From: Magnetococcales bacterium | GTDB lineage: Bacteria; Pseudomonadota; Magnetococcia; Magnetococcales; UBA8363 | Length of the DNA stretch: 55,267 nucleotides | NCBI GenBank assembly: GCA_002753515.1 | Contig: PEAK01000024.1 | Span: forward strand, 1 to 55,267 | Reading direction: 5' to 3' | In this document: positions 28,406 through 36,478 of the stretch, piece after piece | Layout of the letters: every line of letters begins with the position of its first letter | Numbering within the stretch: the first letter of the stretch is position 1 | The notes under the pieces: generated by a model | The model's input: the letters and a program-made list of their open reading frames with translations, nothing else | Told to the model about the DNA's origin: nothing | The model's database searches: none | Position numbers and translations under genes: made by a program

Positions 28406-28464
28406 ATACTGACGGCGGATGTGCCGTTCAACGGGATGTTTGACCACCAACCAAGGAATTGTCA

Positions 28465-29115
28465 ATGGTTACACCCTTTCATCTTTCCATGGAGGCGGGC
28501 GTTCTCCAGGTCAATTGTCAAATTTTGGCCAATCGCGAAGAGGGATTGGCAGTGGTCGTCGATCCGGGTGGTGATGCCCAGCGTATCCTGGCGCAATTGG
28601 ATCAATTGGGTGTCAAGTTGACGCACATCATCAATACCCATGGTCATTTCGATCATCTGGGTGGCGTTGCCGATCTGAAGGGGGAAACGGGGTGCGCGTT
28701 CTGGATTCACCCCGGGGATGCGCCCCTGGTAGCGGCGGCCCGGCAACACGCCAAAGCCTGGGGATTGCCCTTTGGAGCCGCCCCGAGCATCGATCGGGAA
28801 TTGGCGGATAATGAAGTCCTTCACGTTTCCGGGATGGAAATCCAGGTGATCCATACCCCGGGTCATACCCCCGGGGGCGTTTGCCTGCGCTGGGGGAACA
28901 GCATGGCGGTTGGCGATACCTTGTTCCAGGGTTCCATCGGTCGTACCGACTTGCCGGGGGGCAACCACGATCAATTGCTTCATTCGATCAAAACCCGGCT
29001 GCTGCCTTTGGGTGATGACATCATCTGTCATCCCGGACACGGTCCCGATACCACTCTGGGGGCGGAGCGTAAGCATAACCCGTTTCTGTCCAGTAAATGG
29101 TTCTCCCCGTTTTGA
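28465..29115 (+). CDS. MBL-fold metallo-hydrolase (glyoxalase II-like)
   Basis: About 216 residues from ATG 28465 (AAGGAA, 6-nt spacing). The metal-binding motif THGHFDH is at about residues 57-63, further ligands are in TPGHTPGG and VGDTLF, and the terminal His is in CHPGHGPDT. This is the YcbL-like short form of glyoxalase II, hydrolysing S-lactoylglutathione or similar thioesters. Exact substrate not determined. Confidence 0.9.
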   Translation: MVTPFHLSMEAGVLQVNCQILANREEGLAVVVDPGGDAQRILAQLDQLGVKLTHIINTHGHFDHLGGVADLKGETGCAFWIHPGDAPLVAAARQHAKAWGLPFGAAPSIDRELADNEVLHVSGMEIQVIHTPGHTPGGVCLRWGNSMAVGDTLFQGSIGRTDLPGGNHDQLLHSIKTRLLPLGDDIICHPGHGPDTTLGAERKHNPFLSSKWFSPF

Positions 29116-29138
29116 GTGGGGCAACCCGGGAGGTGCGG

Positions 29139-29531
29139 TCAGTTCAATACGCGGGAGCCGGGGACCTCCAGGAAAAATACCGGGATGGGCGCCCAAAACT
29201 GTTCGCCCTCCTCGGTGATGAAAAGATAGCGCCCCTCCATATGGCCGGTTGGGGTTTCCAACACGGTCCAACTGGTGTAGTTGAAAACCTCTCCGGGTTG
29301 TAATCTGGGTGTTTCCCCAACGACCCCTTCCCCGCGTACCTCTTGCCGGCGCCCGTTGTCAGACAGGATGATCCAGTGGCGGCGCAGGAGTTGTGCGGTG
29401 AGTGGCCCCTCGTTGCGAATGGTGACGGCATAGCCAAAGGCGTATTCGCCATTTTCCGGAGTGGAATGGGACTCCATGTATTGGGTTTTGACCGTGACGA
29501 CAATTCTGGTCGGCTGATGGTCTTCGCTCAC
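29139..29531 (-). CDS. apaG: ApaG family protein
   Basis: A 130-residue protein from GTG 29531 (GGGGC ahead). It shows the ApaG pattern: VTVKTQYMESHSTPENGEYAF, then LLRRHWIILSDNG, EVRGEGVVGETP and GHMEGRYLF, an FN3-like beta fold. It is linked to cobalt/magnesium tolerance and diadenosine tetraphosphate levels; the biochemical role is unclear. An upstream in-frame extension is rejected as atypical. Confidence 0.93.
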   Translation of the reverse strand: MSEDHQPTRIVVTVKTQYMESHSTPENGEYAFGYAVTIRNEGPLTAQLLRRHWIILSDNGRRQEVRGEGVVGETPRLQPGEVFNYTSWTVLETPTGHMEGRYLFITEEGEQFWAPIPVFFLEVPGSRVLN

Positions 29532-29757
29532 GTGATTGCCCCGTTTGCTCGTCTGATGATGGGTTGATGATGCGCAAGGCTGTCGTTTCAAGGTGTTCGC
29601 TCGTGCGGCCACCCCATGGCATCCCTTGCAACGGCAGGTGTTCGGGTATTATTCTCAAGCCTTGGGAAGACTGGTCCGGTAATCCAGCATACAAGTGTAT
29701 CATCCCTTGTCCCTACCCACAAATACTTGATGTATTTTCCGGTTCCTATACCGCCCT

Positions 29758-30654
29758 ATGAAAAAACTCTTTTCCCTTGTGCTGGTTGCGGTCCTTTTTC
29801 TGCCGTATGGTGGTGCCCGGGCCGATGCGGTGGTTCTGATCCATGGTTATCTGGGGTCGCCCCGGTCCTGGATTGACAGCGGCGTTGTTCCCATCCTCGA
29901 AAGGCATGCATTACCTTATGAAGGGGTGTTGCTGCCCGAATGGCCATGGTTTGTGCCATCTCCGCGACCGGGTGTTCGCAAATCCAACCCCGAACACGCG
30001 GTCTATCTCGCCCAACTCCCGTCCCTGGCCCCCATCGGCTTGCAGGCGCTGCTCCTGGAACGGCAGCTCCAGCAATTGGGGCATGCCCGGCCCGGCCAAT
30101 CCTTGATTCTCGTGGGTCATTCGGTAGGCGGGGTTGTGGCCCGTGTCGCCTTGACGCGGGGCGGATTGCCTTCTGTCAAGGCACTGATCACCATTGCCGC
30201 GCCGCATCTGGGAACGCCCAGGGCGGAGCAAGCCCTGGATGCCATTTCCGATCCCTGGCCCATCGAAGTTTTCAAGGAGTTTTTTATCGGTGGCCCCTAT
30301 CCATTGTTGCGGGATTCCCGGGATGTACTCCAGGATCTGACGCGCCCGGTTCCCGGTTCGTTGCTGTTCGCCCTGAACAGGACCTTCCATCCTGATATAC
30401 GCTATATTTCCGTTGTTCGCAGCCAATCCTTTTCCCTGGGGGACAGCCTGGTTCCCGCATTCAGTCAGGACATGAACCAGGTACCAGCCTTGGCAGGGAA
30501 ATCACAAGTTGTTCTGGTTGCCGGTGATCATCCCTTGTTTCCCGGAGATGGTTTCGCCCTGGAGGAGATGATCCATGCGTTGCTCCAGGCACCCCGGGGT
30601 CATGGCAAAAAGGATGCGAACGGGAAAGGACGGGATGTGCCCCACGATTCGTGA
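29758..30654 (+). CDS. Exported lipase-like alpha/beta hydrolase
   Basis: A 298-residue protein with a signal peptide (LFSLVLVAVLFLPYGGARA, cleavage near residue 22). The oxyanion region is VVLIHGYLGSP and the nucleophile Ser is in GHSVGG (about residue 122). Likely acid and base are Asp in SLGDSLVP and His in VAGDHPLFPG. It fits the PGAP1/triacylglycerol lipase-like group; the secreted or periplasmic ester substrate is unknown. The C-terminal tail is basic and low-complexity. 29613-29757 and 30655-30887 hold nothing recognisable. Confidence 0.82.
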   Translation: MKKLFSLVLVAVLFLPYGGARADAVVLIHGYLGSPRSWIDSGVVPILERHALPYEGVLLPEWPWFVPSPRPGVRKSNPEHAVYLAQLPSLAPIGLQALLLERQLQQLGHARPGQSLILVGHSVGGVVARVALTRGGLPSVKALITIAAPHLGTPRAEQALDAISDPWPIEVFKEFFIGGPYPLLRDSRDVLQDLTRPVPGSLLFALNRTFHPDIRYISVVRSQSFSLGDSLVPAFSQDMNQVPALAGKSQVVLVAGDHPLFPGDGFALEEMIHALLQAPRGHGKKDANGKGRDVPHDS

Positions 30655-30887
30655 GGCGAGGCCGTTCTGGAAAATACATCCTGATCGTGATGAAAGGTAC
30701 CCTATGCCCTGTTTATCATGGTAGTAATAGGGAATCGGGCTGCTGGTGTGTGTCCCGTGGCCAGGATCGCCGCCGGGTTTGAAGTGGGAAGGGGGGGTGG
30801 TCACATGTGGCGGACAGGCCGGCTGATGGCTTGGCATCAAGCCTGTTTCGAGGTTTTTTTGCGGAGGGCAATCTTTGGGAGTGTACC

Positions 30888-31535
30888 ATGGAGAATAAAG
30901 CGGACAAGAAAAAGATCGGTATCGTGGGTGGTGGCGATCAAAGCAAGGAATTGCTTGAAATTTTTAACAAGAGCAAGGATGTTGAGCCGGTTTATGTCGT
31001 TGATTCCGATGCCAATGCCCCTGCCATGTCCTTGGCCATGAAATTGGGTGTCAAAACGCTGACCAAAGCGGAAATGGCCATTAAAAATTTCTCCGTCGAC
31101 CTTATTCTCGATGCTGCGGGATCCCCGGAAATTTCTGAATTCCTCCATCAGAATCGGGGTGATTCCAAGATTATCGATGTGGACGCGGCGGTGTTGTTCA
31201 TTGACATCATGGAAGAAAATCGCAGCAAAGCCAACGATCAGGTGTTCACGGATCTCTCAAGCGTGCGCCAGGAAATTGATCGCAATACCCGCGATGTCTC
31301 CAAGACGTTGCACGGTATTGAGAAAATTTCCAATGAACTTGAAGTGCTGGCTATCAATGCCGGCATTCAGGCCTCGCGAGCCGGTGAGTTTGGCAAAGGT
31401 TTCGCAGTGGTGGCGGGGGAGGTTAAATCCACGGCCCGGGTGGCCAGGGATTTGGCTGGGGATATCGATCGCGTGATCAGTGAAATTTCCTCCATGTCCA
31501 ACAAGATTGAACAATCCTTGAAAAAGGTTCTATAG
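30888..31535 (+). CDS. Soluble Rossmann-domain / chemoreceptor-tip chimera
   Basis: A 215-residue protein from ATG 30888 (GGGAG). Residues about 6-110 form a Rossmann-like nucleotide-binding domain (KKIGIVGGGDQSKELLEIF, then LILDAAGSP). Residues about 120-210 are a shortened methyl-accepting chemotaxis hairpin whose tip LEVLAINAGIQASRAGEFGK corresponds to the CheA/CheW-contact tip of chemoreceptors. No membrane helix or HAMP is present. It may report a bound dinucleotide or metabolite to the chemotaxis array. The stop codon TAG is part of a target duplication of the next element. Confidence 0.78.
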   Translation: MENKADKKKIGIVGGGDQSKELLEIFNKSKDVEPVYVVDSDANAPAMSLAMKLGVKTLTKAEMAIKNFSVDLILDAAGSPEISEFLHQNRGDSKIIDVDAAVLFIDIMEENRSKANDQVFTDLSSVRQEIDRNTRDVSKTLHGIEKISNELEVLAINAGIQASRAGEFGKGFAVVAGEVKSTARVARDLAGDIDRVISEISSMSNKIEQSLKKVL

Positions 31536-31688
31536 TTCTACTTTGTCACATTAGAATATACGCCCTGGATCCCCGCTTTCGCGGGGATGACAGAGCAGAA
31601 AATCCGTTGAAAAAAGGCAATCGTCATCCCCGCGAAAGCGGGGATCCAGAAGCTACAAACGCCGAGCTGGAAATGTGACAAAGTAGAA
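31536..31688. mobile_element. 153-bp mini-element with 17-bp perfect inverted ends
   Basis: Left end TTCTACTTTGTCACATT (31536-31552) and its exact complement at 31672-31688. ATAG directly flanks both sides (31532-31535 and 31689-31692) as a 4-bp target duplication. Inside are two opposed GCGAAAGCGG palindromes. The same end sequence occurs inside the 15.1-15.4 kb cluster. It has no coding capacity. Confidence 0.85.
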
Positions 31689-31734
31689 ATAGAGACTGGG
31701 TTGGTGAGGTCGTCGGAGCCGGTTGCGCCCTGCA

Positions 31735-31792
31735 CCCCCCGTGTTCGCTTATTCTTTTGACAACAACTTGAAAAATAAGCGAACGTTGGGGG
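31735..31792. other. Long interrupted hairpin of unknown role
   Basis: GTTCGCTTATT (31743-31753) is exactly complementary to 31774-31784, with a 20-nt loop. Outside, CCCCC and GGGGG extend the stem after a small internal loop. It lies 28 bp beyond the mor-like stop, so it could end that transcript, though no U-run follows on either strand. Confidence 0.5.
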
Positions 31793-31819
31793 TTTCCCTA
31801 GTGCGGGCAGTGGCTATGA

Positions 31820-32203
31820 TTACTTTTTGAACGGTTTGCTCAGGATGGTGTAGACGCGCCGTTCGGTCAATGCAAAGGCGCGGGCGATGTCGGCGACTCT
31901 CTCCCCCTTGTTGTATTGATCGATTATTTTTCGATTGCGCAACTCCCTGAGGGCAGAGGCACCGCGTACCACCGACAAGCTTTCCCCGCCGAAATGGCGA
32001 CTCAGTTTCCTGGCGGCACTCAATCCCAACATGTGGGCCAAACGGTGTGATTCGCTCATGCTCCTGGGTATGAAAATGCGCGTGCCGCCACAATTGCCGA
32101 CCAATTCCAGGGTTTTCTCCAGGCCGATGACATCGCGCACAGCTTGCAGGGATTCGGGAAACGGGCTCTTCAATAATGGATTTTCTGCGTCCATGATAGT
32201 CAA
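31820..32203 (-). CDS. Mor-family transcription activator-like protein
   Basis: A 127-residue protein with the Mor/Mga-type layout: the dimerisation part LEKTLELVGNCGGTRIFIP (residues about 28-47), then a helix-turn-helix region (RNRKIIDQYNKGERVADIARAFALTERRVYTIL, given here only as positions about 88-120). Mor activates the middle promoter of phage Mu. It follows a Gam-like gene by 9 bp in the same operon, as expected for a Mu-like early/middle region. No other phage genes surround it, so it may have been retained for a host role. Confidence 0.7.
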   Translation of the reverse strand: MTIMDAENPLLKSPFPESLQAVRDVIGLEKTLELVGNCGGTRIFIPRSMSESHRLAHMLGLSAARKLSRHFGGESLSVVRGASALRELRNRKIIDQYNKGERVADIARAFALTERRVYTILSKPFKK

Positions 32204-32212
32204 ACGCTCCTG

Positions 32213-32755
32213 TTAGTTATGATTGAGTGGCGAAACCATGATGCCCCCTTTGGTTTCGTACCAGAACACTTGGCAGGTTTTTCGTTGCAGTCCGGCTCGG
32301 CGTAATTGCTCTTCGGGCCAGGACGCCAGTTCGGAAACCTGTTCGCCTTCGTGTACCGCAACACTTTCATCCATGGATTCCCCCGGACCGGCCAGGGCGC
32401 CAGTCGGTGATTTGTTGGGTATGACGGGACAAATGGTCAGGATGGGGGCGAAGCCAAAACTTCCGTCGGGTGTTTCCATGTGGCAAATGTGGGCGGGCTG
32501 TTCGGGGAACAGGAGTGCGCGGTGGTCATGGGCCAATTGGGCCAGTTCCGCGAGCAGGGTGTGCAGGCGGCGCCGTCTGGGTTCGGAGAAGGTGTTGGCG
32601 GCGTGTCTGATTTTTTGGATGCTGGATTCCATATCGTTTTCAACTACATCGATGCTGTATTGCAAATCATTGATCTCTTGCATTATTTTCCGGGAGTGGT
32701 CCCGAATGGAACCGATCTTGCCGCCGTTTGCCCGGTCACTGGTGTTGTATTCCAT
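32213..32755 (-). CDS. Putative Mu Gam-like DNA-end-binding protein
   Basis: 180 residues from ATG 32755, chosen for the strong GGAGGA ribosome-binding site. Residues about 12-75 are a long helical hairpin, followed by a beta part (SFGFAPILTICPV) and RRAGLQRKTCQVF. This order resembles Mu Gam (helices, a VSWR strand, then ERLGLQRF), a Ku-like protein that shields DNA ends from host nuclease. Similarity is weak and judged by eye; a Pro/Gly-rich insert precedes the LQR motif. Co-transcription with the Mor-like gene supports it. Confidence 0.45.
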   Translation of the reverse strand: MEYNTSDRANGGKIGSIRDHSRKIMQEINDLQYSIDVVENDMESSIQKIRHAANTFSEPRRRRLHTLLAELAQLAHDHRALLFPEQPAHICHMETPDGSFGFAPILTICPVIPNKSPTGALAGPGESMDESVAVHEGEQVSELASWPEEQLRRAGLQRKTCQVFWYETKGGIMVSPLNHN

Positions 32756-33127
32756 CGTTTCCTCCATAGATGAACCATTAATAATATAACCGAACCGAAA
32801 GTTCGGCAAAATTGGAAAAAAGGGGAGTCTCTACTAATAATGGGCGAATGTCAAATTTTTACGAACTATAGATTCGTTAAAAAAAATTTGAGTTTCGGTA
32901 AATCGTGATGTTAGACTGAAAACGTTCAGCAGTGATGTGACGTGGTGCTTCTTTATAACGAATTGGTTCCGTTCTGAAGAATAGTTGGGGTTTAGTGAAC
33001 GAAATGGACCGGACCGTCAGCCGAATATGGCCGGCACCAGGATCGATTGACGGTAGAAATATCGACAAAAACGAACCACGCGGCACTGAAAAAATCACGT
33101 ATCGAACTCTCATCCATTGGAGACGTC
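32756..33127. promoter_or_regulatory. Divergent control region with two candidate operators
   Basis: It lies between the Gam/Mor operon (leftward) and the S24 repressor (rightward). CCGAAC-CGAAA-GTTCGG is a perfect dyad at 32790-32806; ACGAA-CTATAGA-TTCGT is a second at 32861-32877. Both share GAA/TTC half-sites and flank an AT-rich stretch, fitting operators for a dimeric phage-type repressor. No gene is seen here. Confidence 0.5.
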
Positions 33128-33850
33128 ATGTCTGAAAAAAACCATCTCGCTGCGATCAAGGAACGCCTGGAATTCGTGATCGGTACCGAACCCCCCTATG
33201 CCTGGGCCAAACGGATCGGCTTGGGTAAATCAACCTTGGCGGGAATTCTCAACAACAGTGCCTGCCCAAGAACCAGCACCTTGATAAAAATTGCAGTTAA
33301 TACAGATATTTCAATCAATTGGTTGCTGACGGGGAAAGGATCACCCTGGATGACCCCGCTCCCATACCCCTTACAGGACGACGCCATGACCATGGCCAAG
33401 GAACCAGGGGAGCCGTATCGCGTCGAACCCCATTCCTATATCGTCGTTCCCCGCTTCACCATCCTGATTGACGACGAGGAGGGTACGCCGTTCTACTGTG
33501 GTCAGGTGGTCGACCACTTCGCTTTCAAATCGGACTGGATTCTCGGAATCATGGGGTTGGATCCCAAAAAAATGGCCTTGGTCACCGTGATGGGCGATTC
33601 CATGGAGCCCACCCTCAAAGAAGGTGACCTGGTTTTATTGGACCTGCGGGATCAAAGCATGCGCAACGATGCCATTTATGTCGTGCGCCGGGGGGAGGAT
33701 TTGGTGGCCAAACGCTTGCAACGCGGTTTTGACGGATCGGTCACCATCAAAAGTGACAATACCGCTTATGAAGATATCAAAATCTCCCAGGAGCAGGCGG
33801 GACAGCTCTCCATTGTCGGCCGCGTCGTGTGGAGCGGGCGCCGTCTTTAG
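33128..33850 (+). CDS. Phage-type repressor with S24 (LexA-like) peptidase domain
   Basis: 240 residues from ATG 33128 (GGAG, 5-nt spacing). The N-terminal helix-turn-helix (residues about 15-62, AWAKRIGLGKSTLAGIL) ends with INWLLTGKGSPW, typical of CI-like repressors. The S24 domain spans about 145-238: Ser in MGDSMEPTL and Lys in EDLVAKRLQ, the self-cleavage dyad. A cleavage-site Ala-Gly or Cys-Gly pair is plausible at YCGQVV (about 122). It likely represses the divergent operon and may be inactivated in the SOS response. Confidence 0.85.
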   Translation: MSEKNHLAAIKERLEFVIGTEPPYAWAKRIGLGKSTLAGILNNSACPRTSTLIKIAVNTDISINWLLTGKGSPWMTPLPYPLQDDAMTMAKEPGEPYRVEPHSYIVVPRFTILIDDEEGTPFYCGQVVDHFAFKSDWILGIMGLDPKKMALVTVMGDSMEPTLKEGDLVLLDLRDQSMRNDAIYVVRRGEDLVAKRLQRGFDGSVTIKSDNTAYEDIKISQEQAGQLSIVGRVVWSGRRL

Positions 33851-33863
33851 ATCACCGGGATGA

Positions 33864-34925
33864 TTATTTTTTCCAGGGGTATTTTTTTCGCCAGTTGGAA
33901 AACGTGGTGGCGTTGGGCAGACCCAGGAGACGGGTGGCGGAGGATTTGTTGCCGCCACTCTCGCGCAGCGCTTTGTTGAAATAGTGGTCGGCAACCTCGC
34001 TCAAAATATCGGCCAGTCGGAAACCATGGCCGAATTCCCGACCGAGGATGCTGCTGGCGGGGGCCACCTGGACCCCGAACAGGGCTTCTTGAATGTCCTT
34101 GGATTTAATGACGTTGTTCTCACTCCACAGGATGGCGCGCAACAGGGTGTTGTAAAGTTCTCGTATGTTGCCGGGCCATTGGTAACTGTGCAGGAGTTCG
34201 CGGGCTTTGTCCGTCAATTTCCTTTTTTTATCGAATCCTTGGTGTTGCATCAAAGTGCGATTGATGCTGTTGACGAATACCTGAACCAGTTCGGCCAAAT
34301 CTTCTGGCCGTTCGCGTAACGGGGGAATGGTGAATACGGCGACCGCCAGGCGATGGAACAGGTCATTGCGAAAGCGCCCGAGACCGATTTCCTGCAACAG
34401 ATTGCGGTTGGTTGCCGCGACGATGCGAAAATCCACCTTGCGGGGATGGACCGAACCAATCGCGGTGACTTCCCTTTCCTGGAGGACCCGCAGCAATTTC
34501 ACCTGGGTGGACAGGGGTAATTCCCCGATTTCATCCAGGAACAAGGTTCCCTGATCCGCTTCGGCGATGTAGCCGCTGCGAGCCATGCTGGCTCCGGTAA
34601 AGGCCCCTTTCTCATGACCGAACAGTTCGGCTTCCACCAGATTGTCCGGGATGGCGCCACAGTTGACACAAATGAACGGTGCGTTGCGTCGCTTGGAGGC
34701 TTGATGGATGATACGCGCCAGGACATCCTTTCCGGTCCCTGACTCCCCCTGAATCAATACCGGCAGGTCCAGTGTCGCCACACGCTGGGCGCGGGCGATC
34801 AATGTTTTCATGTGACTGTTGCCAAACACCAACCCTTGGGGGGAAAACTCGGCGTCAATGGGAAACTCCTTATCCAGGCTTTCCGTTTCATCGTTGCTGT
34901 CCGACTCTGCAGGTGTGGTAGGCAT
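33864..34925 (-). CDS. Sigma-54-dependent transcriptional activator
   Basis: 353 residues from ATG 34925 (GAGG ahead). No receiver or ligand domain: a short acidic N-terminus (about 1-40) leads straight to the AAA+ core with Walker A GESGTGKD, the sigma-54-contacting GAFTGA, and Walker B LFLDEIGE. The C-terminal helix-turn-helix (about 315-350, ATRLLGLPNATTFSNWRKKY) binds enhancer DNA. As in PspF, activity is probably controlled by a partner. It is 43 bp downstream of the glycosyltransferase gene; no clear -24/-12 promoter was found nearby. Confidence 0.93.
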   Translation of the reverse strand: MPTTPAESDSNDETESLDKEFPIDAEFSPQGLVFGNSHMKTLIARAQRVATLDLPVLIQGESGTGKDVLARIIHQASKRRNAPFICVNCGAIPDNLVEAELFGHEKGAFTGASMARSGYIAEADQGTLFLDEIGELPLSTQVKLLRVLQEREVTAIGSVHPRKVDFRIVAATNRNLLQEIGLGRFRNDLFHRLAVAVFTIPPLRERPEDLAELVQVFVNSINRTLMQHQGFDKKRKLTDKARELLHSYQWPGNIRELYNTLLRAILWSENNVIKSKDIQEALFGVQVAPASSILGREFGHGFRLADILSEVADHYFNKALRESGGNKSSATRLLGLPNATTFSNWRKKYPWKK

Positions 34926-34968
34926 GACTGACCTCGCATCATTTTTGTTTGGCGGCGTCTCGTAGGTA

Positions 34969-36186
34969 TTATCCGCTGTTCCGATCCAACCTTTGAAAAA
35001 CGTGCAACAATGTTTCATCGCCATCGAGGGGTTGATCCACAGGTGTCCCCATCCATTGCAGCAGGGTCCGTGCCGCTTGGCCCACCGGAACCCTCGGATA
35101 CCACGCATCGGATGCGAAATGGACGAACTTCAATATTTTAAATGGGTTGAACCAGAGAAAGAACCGTTTCATGAAGGATTCCGCCGAGGCGGTATTGGCA
35201 GCGATCTCCGCGAGTGCCCCGTTAAAGCGCTGTTTGGCCAGGAAGGCTTCCAGACATGGGGATGCATCGGGAATGTGACCATCCCGGATACGGGAGGTTT
35301 TGCCGACCGCTTGGAAGAAATGACGTAGATCGGCGTAGACTTTGGGATCGTAGGTCAAGAAGTGTTGGGGTTGTTCCTGATGCCATTGGGTCATTGCCCT
35401 GCCGGTTCCGAAAGGGACCCGGAGGGACATCCGTGCGGATGGGAATACGGTCGTGGTCGTCAGGTCGGAGAACATGCCGTGGGCCATGACCTTTTGTAAA
35501 AAATAAAAATCTTCTCCCGCCTTACGCTGATTCATGCCGCCGACACGGCGGTAGGCGTCGGCCCTGACCGCCATGGCCGAGCCAACGGTATGATAGGCGT
35601 GTGGGGAACCGGCATATCGCAAACCCTGGCGGTAAAGGCGCAAAAATAATTCGTAATGGATGATGCCCTGACGATGATTAAACGTCAGGTCATCCAGGGG
35701 ATGCTGGAAAGAAAGGGAGGCGCCAACAATTTTGGGATTTTGACGAAAGTGATCCACCAAGGCGGTCCAATAGTTGGGGGCCACTTGGCAATCGGCGTCC
35801 AGCGCGACGATGATGCCCGGGGTCGTTTCATTGGCACTGAGCAAACGGTTGCAGGCTTCATCCATCCCCAGACGTCTGGCCAATCCTACCCCGGCCTGGC
35901 GGTGCGGCAAATCGGGATGAAAACGTGTTCGTACCGTGAAGAAACAATGGGTATGCTTTTCGACCCACGACGTGACGGTGTGCAAGGAGTGTTGGTTTGC
36001 CTCACGCACCTGGGCGGTATCGTTGTCGGAACCGTTGATCACCATGATCACTTCAACCGGTATATCTGGCGGATCACAGCGGCATAAGGATTCCAAGGTC
36101 ATGACTGGATCCGGCTCATTGCGGCAGGGGATGACGCAAATGAGGTGGGGATCCGCATGCTGTACCATGTCAGGCGAATGAGACAA
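34969..36186 (-). CDS. Family 2 glycosyltransferase
   Basis: A 405-residue cytoplasmic GT-A enzyme. The donor-binding start is LICVIPCRNEPD (about 15-26), the metal-binding motif is ALDADCQV (about 128-135), and the acidic acceptor motif is GEDFYF. There is no membrane helix. The sugar and acceptor are unknown; with the glycan genes downstream of the flagellins it may serve surface-glycan assembly. It probably shares a transcript with the sigma-54 activator. Confidence 0.85.
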   Translation of the reverse strand: MSHSPDMVQHADPHLICVIPCRNEPDPVMTLESLCRCDPPDIPVEVIMVINGSDNDTAQVREANQHSLHTVTSWVEKHTHCFFTVRTRFHPDLPHRQAGVGLARRLGMDEACNRLLSANETTPGIIVALDADCQVAPNYWTALVDHFRQNPKIVGASLSFQHPLDDLTFNHRQGIIHYELFLRLYRQGLRYAGSPHAYHTVGSAMAVRADAYRRVGGMNQRKAGEDFYFLQKVMAHGMFSDLTTTTVFPSARMSLRVPFGTGRAMTQWHQEQPQHFLTYDPKVYADLRHFFQAVGKTSRIRDGHIPDASPCLEAFLAKQRFNGALAEIAANTASAESFMKRFFLWFNPFKILKFVHFASDAWYPRVPVGQAARTLLQWMGTPVDQPLDGDETLLHVFQRLDRNSG

Positions 36187-36478
36187 GGTTCACCAGTGCG
36201 TTTGCAATCGATTGCGTGCAGGGGGACGCCTGCACCTTCGATTCACCTTATCCCACCCCTGCTGTGAGTACAATGTGGAATTTGGTACCGATGCGGGCAG
36301 TTCATGGCTCAATTTATCAATCTTGAATATAAAAATTATGGCAGCGCCGGCAGAATGTGCTTTCTCCAGGGCATGTTTTTATTTATCATTCAATAGGAGC
36401 TGTAGGAGCGGATCCAGGGGGGGGGCGTCCTGTTTCTGATCACAGTTTGGGGGTAACTTGCCATGGCAGGAGTGGATG

